A stretch of DNA of 64,000 nt from Tremella fuciformis (Eukaryota > Basidiomycota > Tremellomycetes > Tremellales > Tremellaceae), in assembly GCA_032768795.1 (NCBI GenBank), contig CP136490.1:6076001-6140000 (forward strand), read 5' to 3'. The position numbers were made by a program, and so were the translations under genes. Shown piece after piece: positions 24,972 through 36,772 of the stretch. Numbering within the stretch: position 1 is the first letter of the stretch; every line of letters begins with the position of its first letter. The notes under the pieces are model-generated. The model had not been told where the DNA came from. It was given only the letters and a program-made list of their open reading frames with translations, and ran no database searches.

Positions 24972-26185
24972 AGTTTTGTCGAGTCTCAACGCCCCACTGC
25001 ATAACCAAACGGCAAACGAAAATACGACCTTCACGACACTGTTCCTCTTCTACACCTATTCGTCTTCCACTCTCGACCGCCACACCCGGAGGTGTACTCT
25101 CCGATGTCTCGTGACGAGACGGTGTGCTGCGCTGGCTTTCTCTGGCATGATAGGTAGCAGCGATGCAAAGCTGACCTGTCGAAATTTTTCTGTGGTTGGA
25201 GCGATTCTTGCATCCGAATTCAGTGGCAAGGCTGGTGATGGCCCACTCTTGATATGCTGATCAGTACCCTGTTGGAGTACCGAGTCGATCACGAGTCTCT
25301 CGCATCGAAAGATTGGATTTTCTCCCACTCAACGGCTCATCGTTCGCCCCTATTCGAGTCCTTCGGAGGCAGATCTCGAATGGCAACAGCCCATCCCAGG
25401 GCGCGTGTCTCTCATTCCCTTCTCCATCCCCGGCGGGCGGTCATCATCTGCCCTGCGCTCCTGTCTGTTGCGACGCCAGTTGACCGTCTCGCCCCTCAGC
25501 GATCGTCTACAGCTCAAACGGGCGGCACCTTCAATCAATGGAAGGTAGCTTGGACGCTTGTCGCCAGCTGCGGTCTCGGCGCTCGGCGCTCAAGGATCAA
25601 GATTGCTTGACCATGACGGTCGGGGGAGCCGAGGTCGCCCGGCCAGAGTCAAAGGGATGAAAGGAATGCCGCTGACGCGCTCGAGCAGGTCGCATTGTGA
25701 CAAAGGGAATGAAAGGTCGGTTTGCTCATATAAGCTAGGTTGGAGCGCGGGCAAGAGAGAAAAGTGTCAAGTTTTCGCGTCGCATCGTTCGTTCTTATCT
25801 CCCCTCCGCAACCGTCTCTTCTGACTCGACCCAAGCCTACTGACTTTGGACAGCTCGAGTCAAACCTGATTCGGTGTCTGGAGCGCCTGAGACGAGCCTG
25901 AGAGTGACTACCCCTTGTTGCTCCCCGCAGGTAGGTTGGCTTCCTTTGCGCGTGCGCCGTGGCGCTCTCACGCTCCCATAGACGTGCGAGGGGAGTGTGG
26001 GACCTGATCAAGGGGCAGGGCTGACAAAGCAGTCGCTCCTCCCAAACGCGGGATTGCGTTGTTTCACAGGTGACGCCGTGTCGGATCGCTTGGAGCGAGG
26101 TTGAGCCTTCGCGACTGGGCGTTCGGTCTTCCTTCATTGCTGAGAGGGCCCATAAGATTTCCCACAAGAGGCGAACAGTAGCAGG
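24972..26185. other. intergenic region / leader of the GATA-like gene
   Basis: Open frames on both strands here (for example the minus-strand frame opposite 25649-26647) have no recognisable motif and overlap the GATA-like coding sequence. I take the stretch as tubulin 3' UTR plus promoter and leader of the gene at 26186. Confidence 0.4.
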
Positions 26186-27739
26186 ATGGACATCACTCGG
26201 ACTGCTACACCGCGGGAGATGACCCCGCCGCCGTTCCCATTCCGCACTCCCGTCTCCACTCATGCTCGTCCGCCGACAGGTGACACTGATCCCATCACTC
26301 CTCCTCAAGAAGCTCGAGAGCATATTGTCGTCAAAGTAGAAGCACCGCAGAATCCACCGTCCCCAGGGACCCCTCTCCAAGAAATACAAGAAATACAAGA
26401 CATACCAGATACCAAGCCCGTCCATGCCTTTTCGCCCCATCGCCCATTCCAAACCTGGCTCCTTGGGGGCCAGGAGCGTACTCGTACTCATGACCAAGAG
26501 CCTCCCTCGTTCGACGCCCTGACGACGGCAGAGCGAAATGCCCTCACTCAACGAACCAAGACCAAGTCGAGCAGGAAGCCTCGCCCGACAAAAGTGCCTG
26601 CTGTACCGGGTCGCTTCCCCGCAACTAGCAAGCGCGGCGAGAAACAATGCACCAACTGTTCCGAGACGGATACGCCGCAGTGGCGTGGAAGCCTGTGTAA
26701 TGCGTGCGCGCTGTGGAAGCGGTCAAGAGGGGAAGATCGCCCGTTGCCGCTGCTCTTCCCGCGGCGCAGTCCTACTCTAAGCCCCAGTCCCAGTCTTCAT
26801 CCGGTGCTCAGCCCCACTCCGGGTCGGAGTCCAAGTCAGGACCCAGCAACACTTACCTCGATGAAGGGCCCAGCCGTCATGGAAGGGCAAGGGGTACCCT
26901 CAGCGCCCCGGCCTGCAGGGGTATTTTGGAAAAGATCAGGCGTCGATGATCCCCGAGCCCTTTCACCGGCGAGAAGAGCTGCGCGTTACAGCCCGACGGA
27001 TGTTGCGTCATCCCCGGATGATGAGGTCGAGATATCGGTCAGTCATCAATCCATGTCATTTGCAAGGCTGATGATGCAGCCTCGGCATGTGAGGGCCGGG
27101 ACCCTGATCGAACAACAGGCGACGGGCTTGCGAGCCCTCGCTACCGTTGCACTGCAGACGCGAGAAGTAGCCAATGAAGCAGCATACGTCACGCCAGTTT
27201 CGCCACTCCCGGGTGTACGCAACAGTGATATCGCCCAGGCAGGATCTTCTCGCTTGCGAGCGTCGTGCCGACCTGTCGTGACCATTCCCGAATCGCGCCA
27301 ATCAGCGTACGCAACTCCGTCAGGGGTCGAGAGGTCAGGCTGCGCAGACTCGGCCATTGATAGGCCATGGCCGGCGATGTTGCAGGACCGACTGATAAAG
27401 AGCATACCTCGACGAGCACCGCGTGGGACCGCGGCAAGTCTGCTCATAACGCCGGCTTCGTCTAGTCCGGCTGCATCGCTGCCCGACATTCGGCCGGGGG
27501 AGCAAGAGTGCGAGAGTCAAGATCCCTCTTCACGTTCGAGGAAAAGGGCAAAACGATCTGGGGAGACGGAGATTGCGGACAAGTTCAGGATGATCGAGGA
27601 GGGTGATGTAGGACAAGTGTCTGGATGGTGGGATGAAGAAGGGGAGAGTCGGGAGGAGGTCATGGGTCGCATGGGGTGGTTGTGGGATGTATTGCGAAGC
27701 GCAGAGCGGTGTGCGGCGGTCGAGGTCGTCGACGAATAA
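26186..27739 (+). CDS. GATA-type zinc-finger-like protein with a shortened finger loop
   Basis: A 517-residue single-exon protein. Around residues 153-172 is a GATA-like finger: KQCTNCSETDTPQWRGSLC followed by NACALWKR. The four cysteines, the TPQWR turn, and CNAC plus a Trp are retained. The spacing is C-x2-C-x12-C-x2-C, about five residues shorter than the usual x17 loop. The rest is Pro/Ser/Arg-rich and probably disordered, with a Ser/Pro repeat tract immediately after the finger. A short helical acidic C-terminus (MIEEGDVGQVSGWWDEEGE) closes the protein. The family would suggest a DNA-binding regulator, but the short loop leaves that open. Confidence 0.75.
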   Translation: MDITRTATPREMTPPPFPFRTPVSTHARPPTGDTDPITPPQEAREHIVVKVEAPQNPPSPGTPLQEIQEIQDIPDTKPVHAFSPHRPFQTWLLGGQERTRTHDQEPPSFDALTTAERNALTQRTKTKSSRKPRPTKVPAVPGRFPATSKRGEKQCTNCSETDTPQWRGSLCNACALWKRSRGEDRPLPLLFPRRSPTLSPSPSLHPVLSPTPGRSPSQDPATLTSMKGPAVMEGQGVPSAPRPAGVFWKRSGVDDPRALSPARRAARYSPTDVASSPDDEVEISVSHQSMSFARLMMQPRHVRAGTLIEQQATGLRALATVALQTREVANEAAYVTPVSPLPGVRNSDIAQAGSSRLRASCRPVVTIPESRQSAYATPSGVERSGCADSAIDRPWPAMLQDRLIKSIPRRAPRGTAASLLITPASSSPAASLPDIRPGEQECESQDPSSRSRKRAKRSGETEIADKFRMIEEGDVGQVSGWWDEEGESREEVMGRMGWLWDVLRSAERCAAVEVVDE

Positions 27740-28129
27740 CAGAATATGTAAGTAAGAGAGGCGCTTGTGGCATGAGCGTGAGGAATGCGCATCTCTTCAT
27801 GGATGAAACGTACGCTGCCTCGTAGATGTGGCGTTCGACACAGGTGTATCCGTCAGACATAAATTCGGACTTGCAACTGTCGGACTTTGTTGCCCGTAGT
27901 GTCTCAGCTTCGATCCTTGATATTTGGCGCATCATAGGAGACGTCGGATGTCATAGGTGACAGTGAGACGGCCTCCGTCCTTTGTATCGGGGATCATGAC
28001 ATACTGCTCCCTCGACAAGCACGCCATCGTCTCGTCTTAAGACTGAACGATCGCAGGCAACAGCCTGGCCTGGGATTCTTGAAGTTCGTCAATCATACTC
28101 GCAGATCATTGAAAAGCGACCTCGTTAGC

Positions 28130-28717
28130 ATGTCTAAGACTGAGCAGCCCGAAGACACTGTCTCCATGCCGGCATCAAACTTGGCATGCAGCCTGAAAGG
28201 CGGTTCAATCTTCAGCGATCTCGTCCTCAAAGTGTCGCCTGCTGCGGGGACTGGGACCTATGTGCTGACGCAAATCGATGGGCTACTCACTCAATACGTC
28301 TGCGTGGCAACACCAAGCAATGCACCTGAAGGGGCTGAGATTGAGGCAACCGCGGACTTCCTCTACGAGACCATATGCGCCTTACAGAATGAGGAGAATG
28401 AGTGGCTCGACGGGGTCCGGCTTAAGGTTCTACGCCCCACTGGGGCGGAAGGATATCCCGTTTGGTTGACAAGACGCGAAATCCTCCAGCAGTACCTCGA
28501 CTCGTGCCTTGATGACGGTACCGTCTGCGCACGGGACATCCCGAATTACTCTCTTGTTGCCTTCCTGCACCCCCAATGGGCCGCCAAAGATGGATCCACG
28601 AACACGCAAGGGCAGAACATCACGCTTGAGGAAGCCATAGCACAGTTTGACGGCGAGATCGAGTACGATGTGTTTTGTGCCGGGACTGAAGAGGCGGATG
28701 CGGATTGCATAGATTGA
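28130..28717 (+). CDS. orphan protein of unknown function
   Basis: A single-exon frame of about 195 residues from MSKTEQPEDTVSMPASN. An in-frame ATG at 28079 would add 17 residues. Acidic, globular-looking composition with VLTQIDGLLTQYVCVATPSN, FLYETICALQNEENEWLDGV, ILQQYLDSCLDDGTVCARD and a Glu/Asp-rich C-terminus. It contains no membrane segment, signal peptide or known motif. It lies between the GATA-like gene and PUP1. Confidence 0.5.
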   Translation: MSKTEQPEDTVSMPASNLACSLKGGSIFSDLVLKVSPAAGTGTYVLTQIDGLLTQYVCVATPSNAPEGAEIEATADFLYETICALQNEENEWLDGVRLKVLRPTGAEGYPVWLTRREILQQYLDSCLDDGTVCARDIPNYSLVAFLHPQWAAKDGSTNTQGQNITLEEAIAQFDGEIEYDVFCAGTEEADADCID

Positions 28718-29057
28718 TTCGGACATTGATGTAGATTGCATGCTATGTTTGTCATCGCTCGTGTTGACGAGTGGAAACAGGCCCTTTCACTACGTACCAG
28801 GCGGTGGTGCGCAAATGACACCGAGCAGAAGATCACAAACACCAGACACCGAACAAACATCTGCAATACAATACATGCAATGTGAGAATGCTATGAAGCG
28901 TCTGTCAGGTCAGCTCCGGCAAAGTAAGTCGGCTTCCGCGTCCTCATCCGCCCCCGATATGGTGTGCTAATGTCAAGTCCCATAACTCAGTCAGACCGTC
29001 GATCACGTTTCTGTCGCCTTGGGACTGTCAAGCAAGTGGAAGCGCAAGCTCACCCGC

Positions 29058-30284
29058 CTATGAATCCACTTCCATGCCCTCTTCACCACCCGGACCTGCT
29101 CCCTGCGCCACAGGTTTTGGCTCGTCCCCGGATTGCTCCTTGCCGGCTCCACTGGTGAACTTGACCTCTTCTTTGACGATCAGACTACGGATGCTCTCTT
29201 TGGTCCAGGCAGTCGTCCCTCTCCGGAATTTGTAGTTCCGGGACTTCACCCCGCGCTCGTTCTTCACATCAGTGACGGTTCCGAACGAATAGCTGACGAG
29301 GCTCACAGGCATCTCGTAGTTCCTCAGAGTCTCGGTGCCGGATTTAGTAATCACTGCGACATCCACATTCGAACCTGAACCCAAGTCGTTGAAGATACCG
29401 CTACGGATAGCTCGGGCAACAAGGTTGATCGCATCTTGCCGCTGATGATAAGCCCACGCTTGACTTCCCCGCAAGAATGGACGGGCCTTCAAGTTTGGCT
29501 TGTACGCGCTTTCAAACACCGCCATGGCTGCCAATGATCCGGATCCCATAGTGACATAAGGCAATTTGTCTGTCGACCCATGCGCGTGTACAGTGAACAG
29601 ATGAGGCCCGGTGTAGTCCACGCCGCCGAGAACCAGATGTGCGCCGACATGACCCTGGTATCTGACTCGTCAGAAGGAGCCCTTTCATGATAGCTACCAG
29701 CATACCTGAACAGGTACTGCTTCAACATTGTCATCGCCGTGACTACTCTTGTCTGCCGACCTGACGAAAGGGCGTGCAGCTGAAAGAGTCAGCACCTTTG
29801 TTCAAAATGAAGCAGCCACTGCGCACCTCGAGGTTTGAGGACATGAGGTTCGTCACGTATCTAATACGTTAGCGGTGGCGATGAGATTATGATCATTACA
29901 CACTCTGTATCGGCCGCGGTACCAGCACCACAGCAACGGATGTTGGGAGTCAGGTAGTGGATCTTCGTGTCAGCTGAGCAAACGTTTCCGGCGACGTAGG
30001 ATCTACCTTCTCGCAGTTCTTGTCTGCAACGATCTCTCCCCCTGTTGCCCGGGTGTCTGCTCCCAAGCAGACTCCTTCCTCCTCTCCAGAATCGCCTCCT
30101 CCGAATTTGAGGCCGACGATGGTAGTACCGGTCGAGGTGGCTTGATATCAGCCTCATCGATGACGCTCGCAGACCAGCTCCTCTCACCTTTGGGCAGGCC
30201 GCCCATATGCTCTCCCAAGAACTGGTTGCGCGCATAGTTTGCAAAGTCAAAGCCGATGGGCTCGACAGGGCCCTTGACGGACAT
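29058..30284 (-). CDS. PUP1: 20S proteasome subunit beta2 (trypsin-like activity)
   Basis: One of three catalytic beta subunits of the 20S proteasome. The propeptide ([20 protein letters not shown] start at 30284) is followed by an intron and the processing site [13 protein letters not shown], whose first Thr becomes the N-terminal nucleophile. A Gly/Glu-rich insert interrupts the usual early strand before [13 protein letters not shown]. Then follow the conserved [34 protein letters not shown] and [19 protein letters not shown]. The C-terminal extension is acidic. Several short introns are present. Confidence 0.93.
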
Positions 30285-30680
30285 GGCTGCTGTGGCAATC
30301 GAGAACAGAGTTCGGGAAGGCGATCAATGAAGCGGACAGAATGAAGGAGTTCCGCTGCAGATGTGCCGCGAAGATGAGAGCTGAGTGAGCAGCCTGACGT
30401 TGTGTAGAAAGGCAGTTGGCAGCGAGTGAGAGAGAGCATCATCATCGTCGAGGTCGCCAACGCGCGTTGCCGGGGTCCTCTGCCACGTCATTGGGGAGAT
30501 AACGGGATCAAATATATCCGTTCGGGCTCCCGGATGGCGCGCGTGCAAGGATGCACGTATGACGTCTGGGCAGTGCTTCCTCTCTCTCTCACACGCCTCT
30601 TTCTATCCATACAATCACTCTTTACCATCTGCTAGTCCTGCTCATCTCACGACCCTCAAGAGGTACAGCACTCCTACAAG

Positions 30681-32076
30681 ATGCAGGCGTGGAAGAACTT
30701 CTCGGCAAACCTGCCGGCGGTCGACGTGTCGGGTGTGTCTAAGAACCTGCGGAACACGATGCAGGCTACCAAGTGGGTTGGAGTGATTGAAGCGTGATGG
30801 CGCGGCTCGCGAAGCGTGTCTGTTAACAAGCTTATGGTCAGGGAGCGCTTTGGCAATGTAGGGCCAGACGGCATCACCGAGTAAGTCGATAGTTCTCATC
30901 AAAGACAGCGCTTGCCGCCTGTTATCTAGCCCAAGGATCCGGATTACTACCTTTGGGACAAATAGCTGATGCTGCAGACTGCCTGCGGAGTACAAGCAGC
31001 TGGAGGCCCGTGTCGATGGTCTGCGCGATGTCCATCAGAAGCTTCTCAAGATTGGCAAGGTCTACGAGACCGAATCTGTGAGTGGAGCGGCCCCTCTTCA
31101 CGTGTTCCGCTGAGTATGCAGTACGACTACCCTTCCGACATTTCCGAGAGTGTTCAAGACCTCGGGTCTCAAGCTCAGTCTGCATGGGCAACCTTCGCAA
31201 ACAAGAACCTCAAGGCGAGTCTGACCTAAGCTGGCTCGGACCGTCTCGGGGAGCTGATCCGGCAGAACACCAACCTACCTATTCCTGTTCCCAGCCCCAC
31301 CGCCAAAGCTCCACACGCCCCTAAAACCCTGCCCCACGCAATCTCGCGTGCCGCAAAGGCCGGGGCTACCGAGCTGGGAGCTGAGGACAAGCTTGGCGTG
31401 GCTCTTGGTGTGTATGGGGCGGCCATGGAGAAGGTGTGTCTTGCAAGAAAACTGTGCCTTTAGGCTTAAGTACAGGTTGGAGATGCTCGCCTCTCTCAAG
31501 ACGCCCTCATTGCCGACCGATTTGTCACGCCATGGCAAGCCACGTTGTCGACCTCAATTGGTCTCGCTATGAAAGCTCGCGCCAATGTCAAGACTGCTCG
31601 TTTGGAGCTGGACAGTGCACGGGCTGCGTGAGTTCCTGTCACCCTTAGGTGTAGGCCGAAGCTGAAGGCTCAGTCTGAAGAGTGCTGCTCCCGCCAAGCA
31701 GGAGCAAGCCCGGTACGTTCGTTTGACCTCGCCAAGAGCTTTCAACTCATGCCAGGCTCCACGTCGAGGAGGCTGAGGACAAGCTCGTGCAAAACACCGA
31801 GACTGCGATTGGCTTGATGAAAGCCGTCCTCGAGAACGTGAGGACCGGATCGCATATCAGGTCTCATATGCTGACATCGACAGCCCGAGCCTCTCCAGAA
31901 TCTCTCTTCGCTGGTCAAGGCGCAGCTGATCTTCTTCTCGACCGCCGCAGAAACCCTCTCGGTTAGTGATGTAGTCAGGCTTTCCGGGCGAAGCTGATTC
32001 ATAGGGTATTCAAGGCGAGATCGAGGAGGCGGCCACTGCGGCCGAGGGAGAGTACCGTACCTCCCGCGGCGCATGA
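30681..32076 (+). CDS. BAR-domain protein, Gvp36-like
   Basis: Membrane-curvature-binding BAR protein of the Gvp36 type. Spliced reading: MQAWKNFSANLPAVDVSGVS, ERFGNVGPDGITELPAEYKQ, LEARVDGLRDVHQKLLKIGK, YDYPSDISESVQDLG. A middle segment (NTNLPIPVPSPTAKAPHAPK, AISRAAKAGATELGAEDKL) leads to the C-terminal helices (AMKARANVKTARLELDSARA, AETLSGIQGEIEEAATAAEG). The stop is at 32074-32076. At least eight introns. The one at 31215-31265 joins NKNLK to NTNLP and has only a GC donor (gcgagt), with a gctgat...ggcag acceptor. Gvp36-type proteins act at Golgi and endosomal membranes. Confidence 0.85.
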
Positions 32077-32476
32077 GCAATCGCGTCTCTATCCGGGATT
32101 GTGTGTATTGACTCAGAAGCCGATTTGTCGCAGGTGCCAAGACGGGGATACCCTACCATCCGCCCTTTTGCTTGATGATTTATGAATCGACGTACCTGAA
32201 TCAGATGCTGACAGGGGCACACAGCATGACATATGCATAACGCAGCTGATACACAGATTGATATGATATATTGGAAACATGATTGCAGTCACAGCCGGGC
32301 TCGCATGGATGGCATGAGGCGATGCGACATGGGTATTCTTTCCTTCGTCATGGACAGCAGTTGGACGAACATGTGCGGTGGCGAATATACGGGGGACGGT
32401 AATGAAGGTTCTAACGAGCTGACGCGGGTGATCACATCCACCATGCCTGGGCGTGAGCGGGCAAGATGCTGCTACA

Positions 32477-35400
32477 TCAAGTAGGTCGGGGCTCACGCTG
32501 TCTCCGAGATCTTGGTTCCTCTCGAGAAGATTTTGCACTTGCATTATGTCGACACCATGAGCCGCCCCACGCTTGCGCATCGTCGAGCCCACAGTGGACG
32601 GCGGAGCACTGTGCGTGGTTCTGCCTTTCCCATCGGACGAGCTCGCCTGTGTAGAGTGAGTCGGCTCGTGAATGATGATGCGCGCTTTCTGGCACACCAA
32701 GTCTGTTCCGGGTCAGTTGCATCGCTACAGGGTGAAAAACTGAGCCAACCTGCGATGTAACACACAGGCACAATCGATACGCTCTTGGTGCACCGCGCAA
32801 ATGAAAAGCACAGGTTGTGCACCATCTGTTGCAGCATATCGGGCGTCATGCCCAGCTCGTCAAGCAGGCAGATGTAGTGGGTCGGCCGGGCAGTGCCCAC
32901 GCGCGCAGTGTGCGACTGGAGAAAGAAGTCGTACACGTACGGATGGGTCACCGTGCGGTCGACCACCAGCCCAGAGGGCAGGTTGCCCGACCTGTCGGTG
33001 TCTGCAACTTTGCCGAAAAAGCGGGTATTGTGTCGTTTGGCGCAGACACACAACAAGATGCGAGGTCGGTAGCCCTCTTCGAGGCGCTTACAGGCATCGA
33101 GCACGGCCGAGTACTCGTGGTGCAATACGGCCGCGTATTGTCCTTCCGACACACCGTCGCGGAAGATGAGGATCCGTTCGGGATATGTGTCGTTGCGATT
33201 CTTGTAAACTTTGAGGTGGGCCTCGATCATGGTGGAGAGGTCGGCGATGATGTCGTCGCGTCCGCTCTGCAGGCGGATCTGCGGTGAATACGAGTCGCAA
33301 TCCGGGTTGGTCGTGGCAATCGAGCATGCGACCGTTGGCAGCTGAGCCTGACCCGCACGGATGGGAGGCTGGGATGTCAGCTCAATGACCCACGAGCCGC
33401 CGTCGAGCTGACATGACCAAGGTCCGCGCCGAGGATCATCGTCTTGCCCCGCTCCATGCCCGGGAGTTCCGAGATAGGTATGCGATGAGTCAGGCCACCG
33501 AGCTTGGTCTGCCTCATCAGCTTGAGACGAACACGCAGGTGTGCGCACTTGTATCTTCATGACCAGGTTGTCAGTGTACGGCTTGATGCCTCGTTCCAAG
33601 CGGAGCTTGGTGGCTTGCATACACTGCGTAGGAATGGGCGCTGAGCGTGAGGAGCGACTTCGAAGCGGAGCAAGATGTACTCGCCCTTGAGCTGGGTGAA
33701 CGAGACTCGCTTGATCTGCTCATACAGCCAAGCATCTCTGTTGGGTCGGCGACTGGCTGGCTACGACGCAGCCAATGGTCGTACCTTCCAGGCAGGATGA
33801 TACAGATGAGCTGAGGGCTGCACTTGCCGGCCATATATGCGCTCCTCGCCGCCTGTTGCATAGAGCGGATCACGTTCTCCTCTTCGCGGGGATCGACGGG
33901 TTCGAAGCATTCAGGCCATTGGTTGGCAACTTCGATCCCGTGCGACTCCATTACCCTGCAGAGATACTGCACGTATCGCTGCATATCTCGCGTACCGAAA
34001 AACCGGTCGAAGGAAACTACCGACCAGGCTTTGAGGGGTTGCGGGCCATTGTGGATGAACTAATCTCTCAGTCTGTGACGCGCATGGGTACCGGACACAG
34101 GGAGGAAATACGGCTTACTTGCTTGTCGCGGACGTCCCACTCGCCTTCGCTGGCTCGCCCTACTTGCCCATGGGCGTAGGCTATCTTGGGGGGTGGCAGG
34201 ATCCGCGCTTGCACCTTGACCATGCCGGTGTTGACCTAGATCAATCAGCTCGTGCTTCAAGGGAGGCGCGCAGCTGTACCTGCCATCCCCAGGCAGCGAT
34301 CTTCGGCTGTTTCTCATGATGCAGCTCTTCTCGCCACATGTTGATTTGCTTGGCGCGCTCTTGAGGCTTGACAGCGCTCAATTTAATCATCCTACCATGG
34401 TGAGCTCTTTCCTGTATACAGATCAGCTCACTCGGCGGTCTGCTCTGGCGAGAGCTTCATGGCCGGGAGACAGTTCCAGTCTTCGAGATGAACAAATTCC
34501 ATGGGAACAAGCAGCTTAGCCCCGTACTACACGTGAGCTCACGACACGCATGGACGCTAACAGCTTACTTGCACACAAGGGAGTCGGGGGAATCTGACCT
34601 TCTGGCCGTACTGCTCCTCGAAGTATTGCACCACATTGATCCTCCTTGAAGGAGTCGAGCCGTCTTTGGACTGCACGTCGAATTCAAACTGTTCCGCACT
34701 CGCAGCAGAAATGGACATGATCGTGTGGAGTCGGGTGCTTGCACGGTGAGTCACTGTGAACTGATTGGTCAGCTGCCAGCTCAGACCATGGACGGTGCGC
34801 TCACTCGCGCGCCTCGCAGCTTCGCTTTGAGGAGTACCACTTGCTGTGGGGTTAGGACGCTCAGCTCAGGCTCAACGCCTCCAAGATAACCGCGGTTGAG
34901 ATCTCGCCTGCCAGCCTGACTGAGTATCTTGGGTATGACCTTGAGCAATGGGCCCGAGGCGAGGAATGCAGAGCAGCCAATGTCGATATTGAGCATGGGC
35001 AGGCCAGAGCTCGAGTACCCAAATGACCTATGTATCAGCTCTGGAAGCACCAAGTGAAAGGCAGCTGACTGCATGAATCCACGACACACGACCGCTCCAT
35101 GTGAGATCGGTACCGCATCCTTCAGCGTGTAAAAGCGGTTGCCAGATGCCCCAGCTTGGGTGTAAGTCTGGCTTGGGAAGTCTCGCATGAGCACATTCGT
35201 AGCCATGATTGCTGATCTTTCAGCTGTCAGTTGGGGAATTCTCTCTAGCTGACCTGTCAGACACTCCTCCTCCCGGGTAGGAGCAGCCTTGTCCGCCGCG
35301 CAGTATCTCATGACGTCCTGCAGATCGATTTCGGCAACAAGCTTGACCATGATCTTCCACCTTCTCCACTCGTCGTCAGAGCTCGAATCCTCATTCCGAA

Positions 35401-36772
35401 CTCGCTGGATGATGTTGTCAGGGCTGATGGCGACGAGGAATTGCCTCGATTCTCCTGGTCAATGAGCACACTCGTGAACCTTCCGGACGTGTCCACGAAC
35501 CATCAGCAAGCGGGAGCTTGTAGGGCGTAAAGGCATTGTGCCTCCCGTCAAAGGCCGACGCGTCAAGGCCGCGAGCCCAGTCGCTCTTCTTGTCGGTCTC
35601 CTCGAGGCACAGCTGACGCCAAAGAGAACGCAGCCGGAGCTTGGGCTTGCGCTGTCCGGCCGTCACGACCATCGGCTCCATCTGAACATCATAATGACTG
35701 CACGTCAGCTGCCAATTCCCATTTTCAGCTGACGCACTGTATGATCTTCGCCTTCGACCCGATGGGTCTTACCTGGAAAAAGTTTGAGAGGATCTGTAGA
35801 CCACGGCCAGTCGTCCCAAACGAAGGTCGGACGCAGAAACTGGTCAACCCCACCTCGCGCAGCTTCTCAGTCGTGACCGAGACAGGGTTGGTGATGTGAG
35901 TGACGAGGCTCGTGGACGAAACTGGGGTCCCTTCCCGAAGGCGGGACAGCGTGCTAGTCTTAGTGGCTAAATCCATCTCGTTTGGAGGGATTCGAGGGGC
36001 CCTGTCTGGAATTGGGCCTGTCTGTGGGTGGGGTACTGCGTAAACTTCTTGAATCGGCGGACGAGGCAACGGTCGATGAGCGGATCGGGCCTCGCCTTCT
36101 TGTCGAGTCGCCCAGGGCTGACGGCGAAGTTGTGCTTTCTCGTCGATCCCAAGCTCCTCTATATGAGCAGTGAGCCTAGGCGTGTCTTCATAGTCTTGGG
36201 AAGAAACGCGGCGAATGTGTTCCTGATGGCGACTATGAGTCGTCTCTGCGGGCGCGGCAGCGTAGATAGGCTCAGAGGGGCGCCGTACAGGAGAAGGCTG
36301 AACTTCATACGGGAGACGAGGTAGACTTCGAGGTTCAATCGACGCGCGAGACTGATCGATCGAGCTGCGTGAGTACGACTGGGTGCTTGGGCGACGGGAT
36401 TCTGGGTCCTCGATTGGTGCACGGACACGCTGCGTGTCGGGCAAGTCATACGAAATGGGAGCGCGCGAGACCGGAGGAGGCGGCAGGGAGCGACGAGCGC
36501 GCGGGTCTGAATGCTCAGATGCTTCTGATGGAGGACGGGAGTAGAACAGGGGCTCTTGTGCTTGTTGCTGTACCGTGAGCATCGGGTAACATGAACAAAG
36601 CGCGACTCGCCTCCCTGTATCGCCTTTCGAAGCGAGCCATATTCTCCTCATCTCTACTGTGGCGAGCGGGAATCATGTCTTGTTGCACTCGAGGCCGCGT
36701 CAGCCACTGGGGCGGCTCGCGGGGCCCGCCTGGACCGTCGCGATAGGGGTTCATCTGCGGATGGGTCAACAC
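32477..36772 (-). CDS. AGO1: Argonaute, slicer-type PIWI
   Basis: Small-RNA-guided effector of RNA interference. Minus-strand gene with about ten or more introns. Order: a Ser/Pro/Arg-rich N-terminus (36772-35900), N domain (LTSFCVRPSFGTTGRGLQIL, NFFQ), linker 1 (VKLVAEIDLQDVMRYCAADK, GYLGG region) and PAZ (RINVVQYFEEQYGQKVRFPR, LPCVQV). Then linker 2 (VKPQERAKQINMWREEL), MID (VANQWPECFEP, LICIILPGRDAWLYEQIKRV) and PIWI. In PIWI I read PIPTQCMQATKLRL, the KLGG motif, MILGADL, ILIFRDGVSEGQ, VVDRTVTHPYVYDFFLQSH and CTKSVSIVPVCYIAD. Catalytic D, D and H are present; the glutamate-finger position is Asp (GRDDII). Two introns (36568-36610 and 33641-33684) need GC donors. The start may be 36772 or 36754. 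The C-terminal exon is unresolved: the end at 32477 assumes a short final intron, otherwise the frame runs to 32113. Confidence 0.92.

Noticed and set aside
25649..26647. 332-codon minus-strand open frame
   Set aside because: Antisense to the GATA-like coding sequence for much of its length, with no recognisable motif.
31215..31230. A 16-nt micro-intron in the BAR gene (gcgagt...ctaag)
   Set aside because: A 51-nt GC-AG intron (31215-31265) gives the correct phase and family sequence, so the micro-intron is unnecessary.
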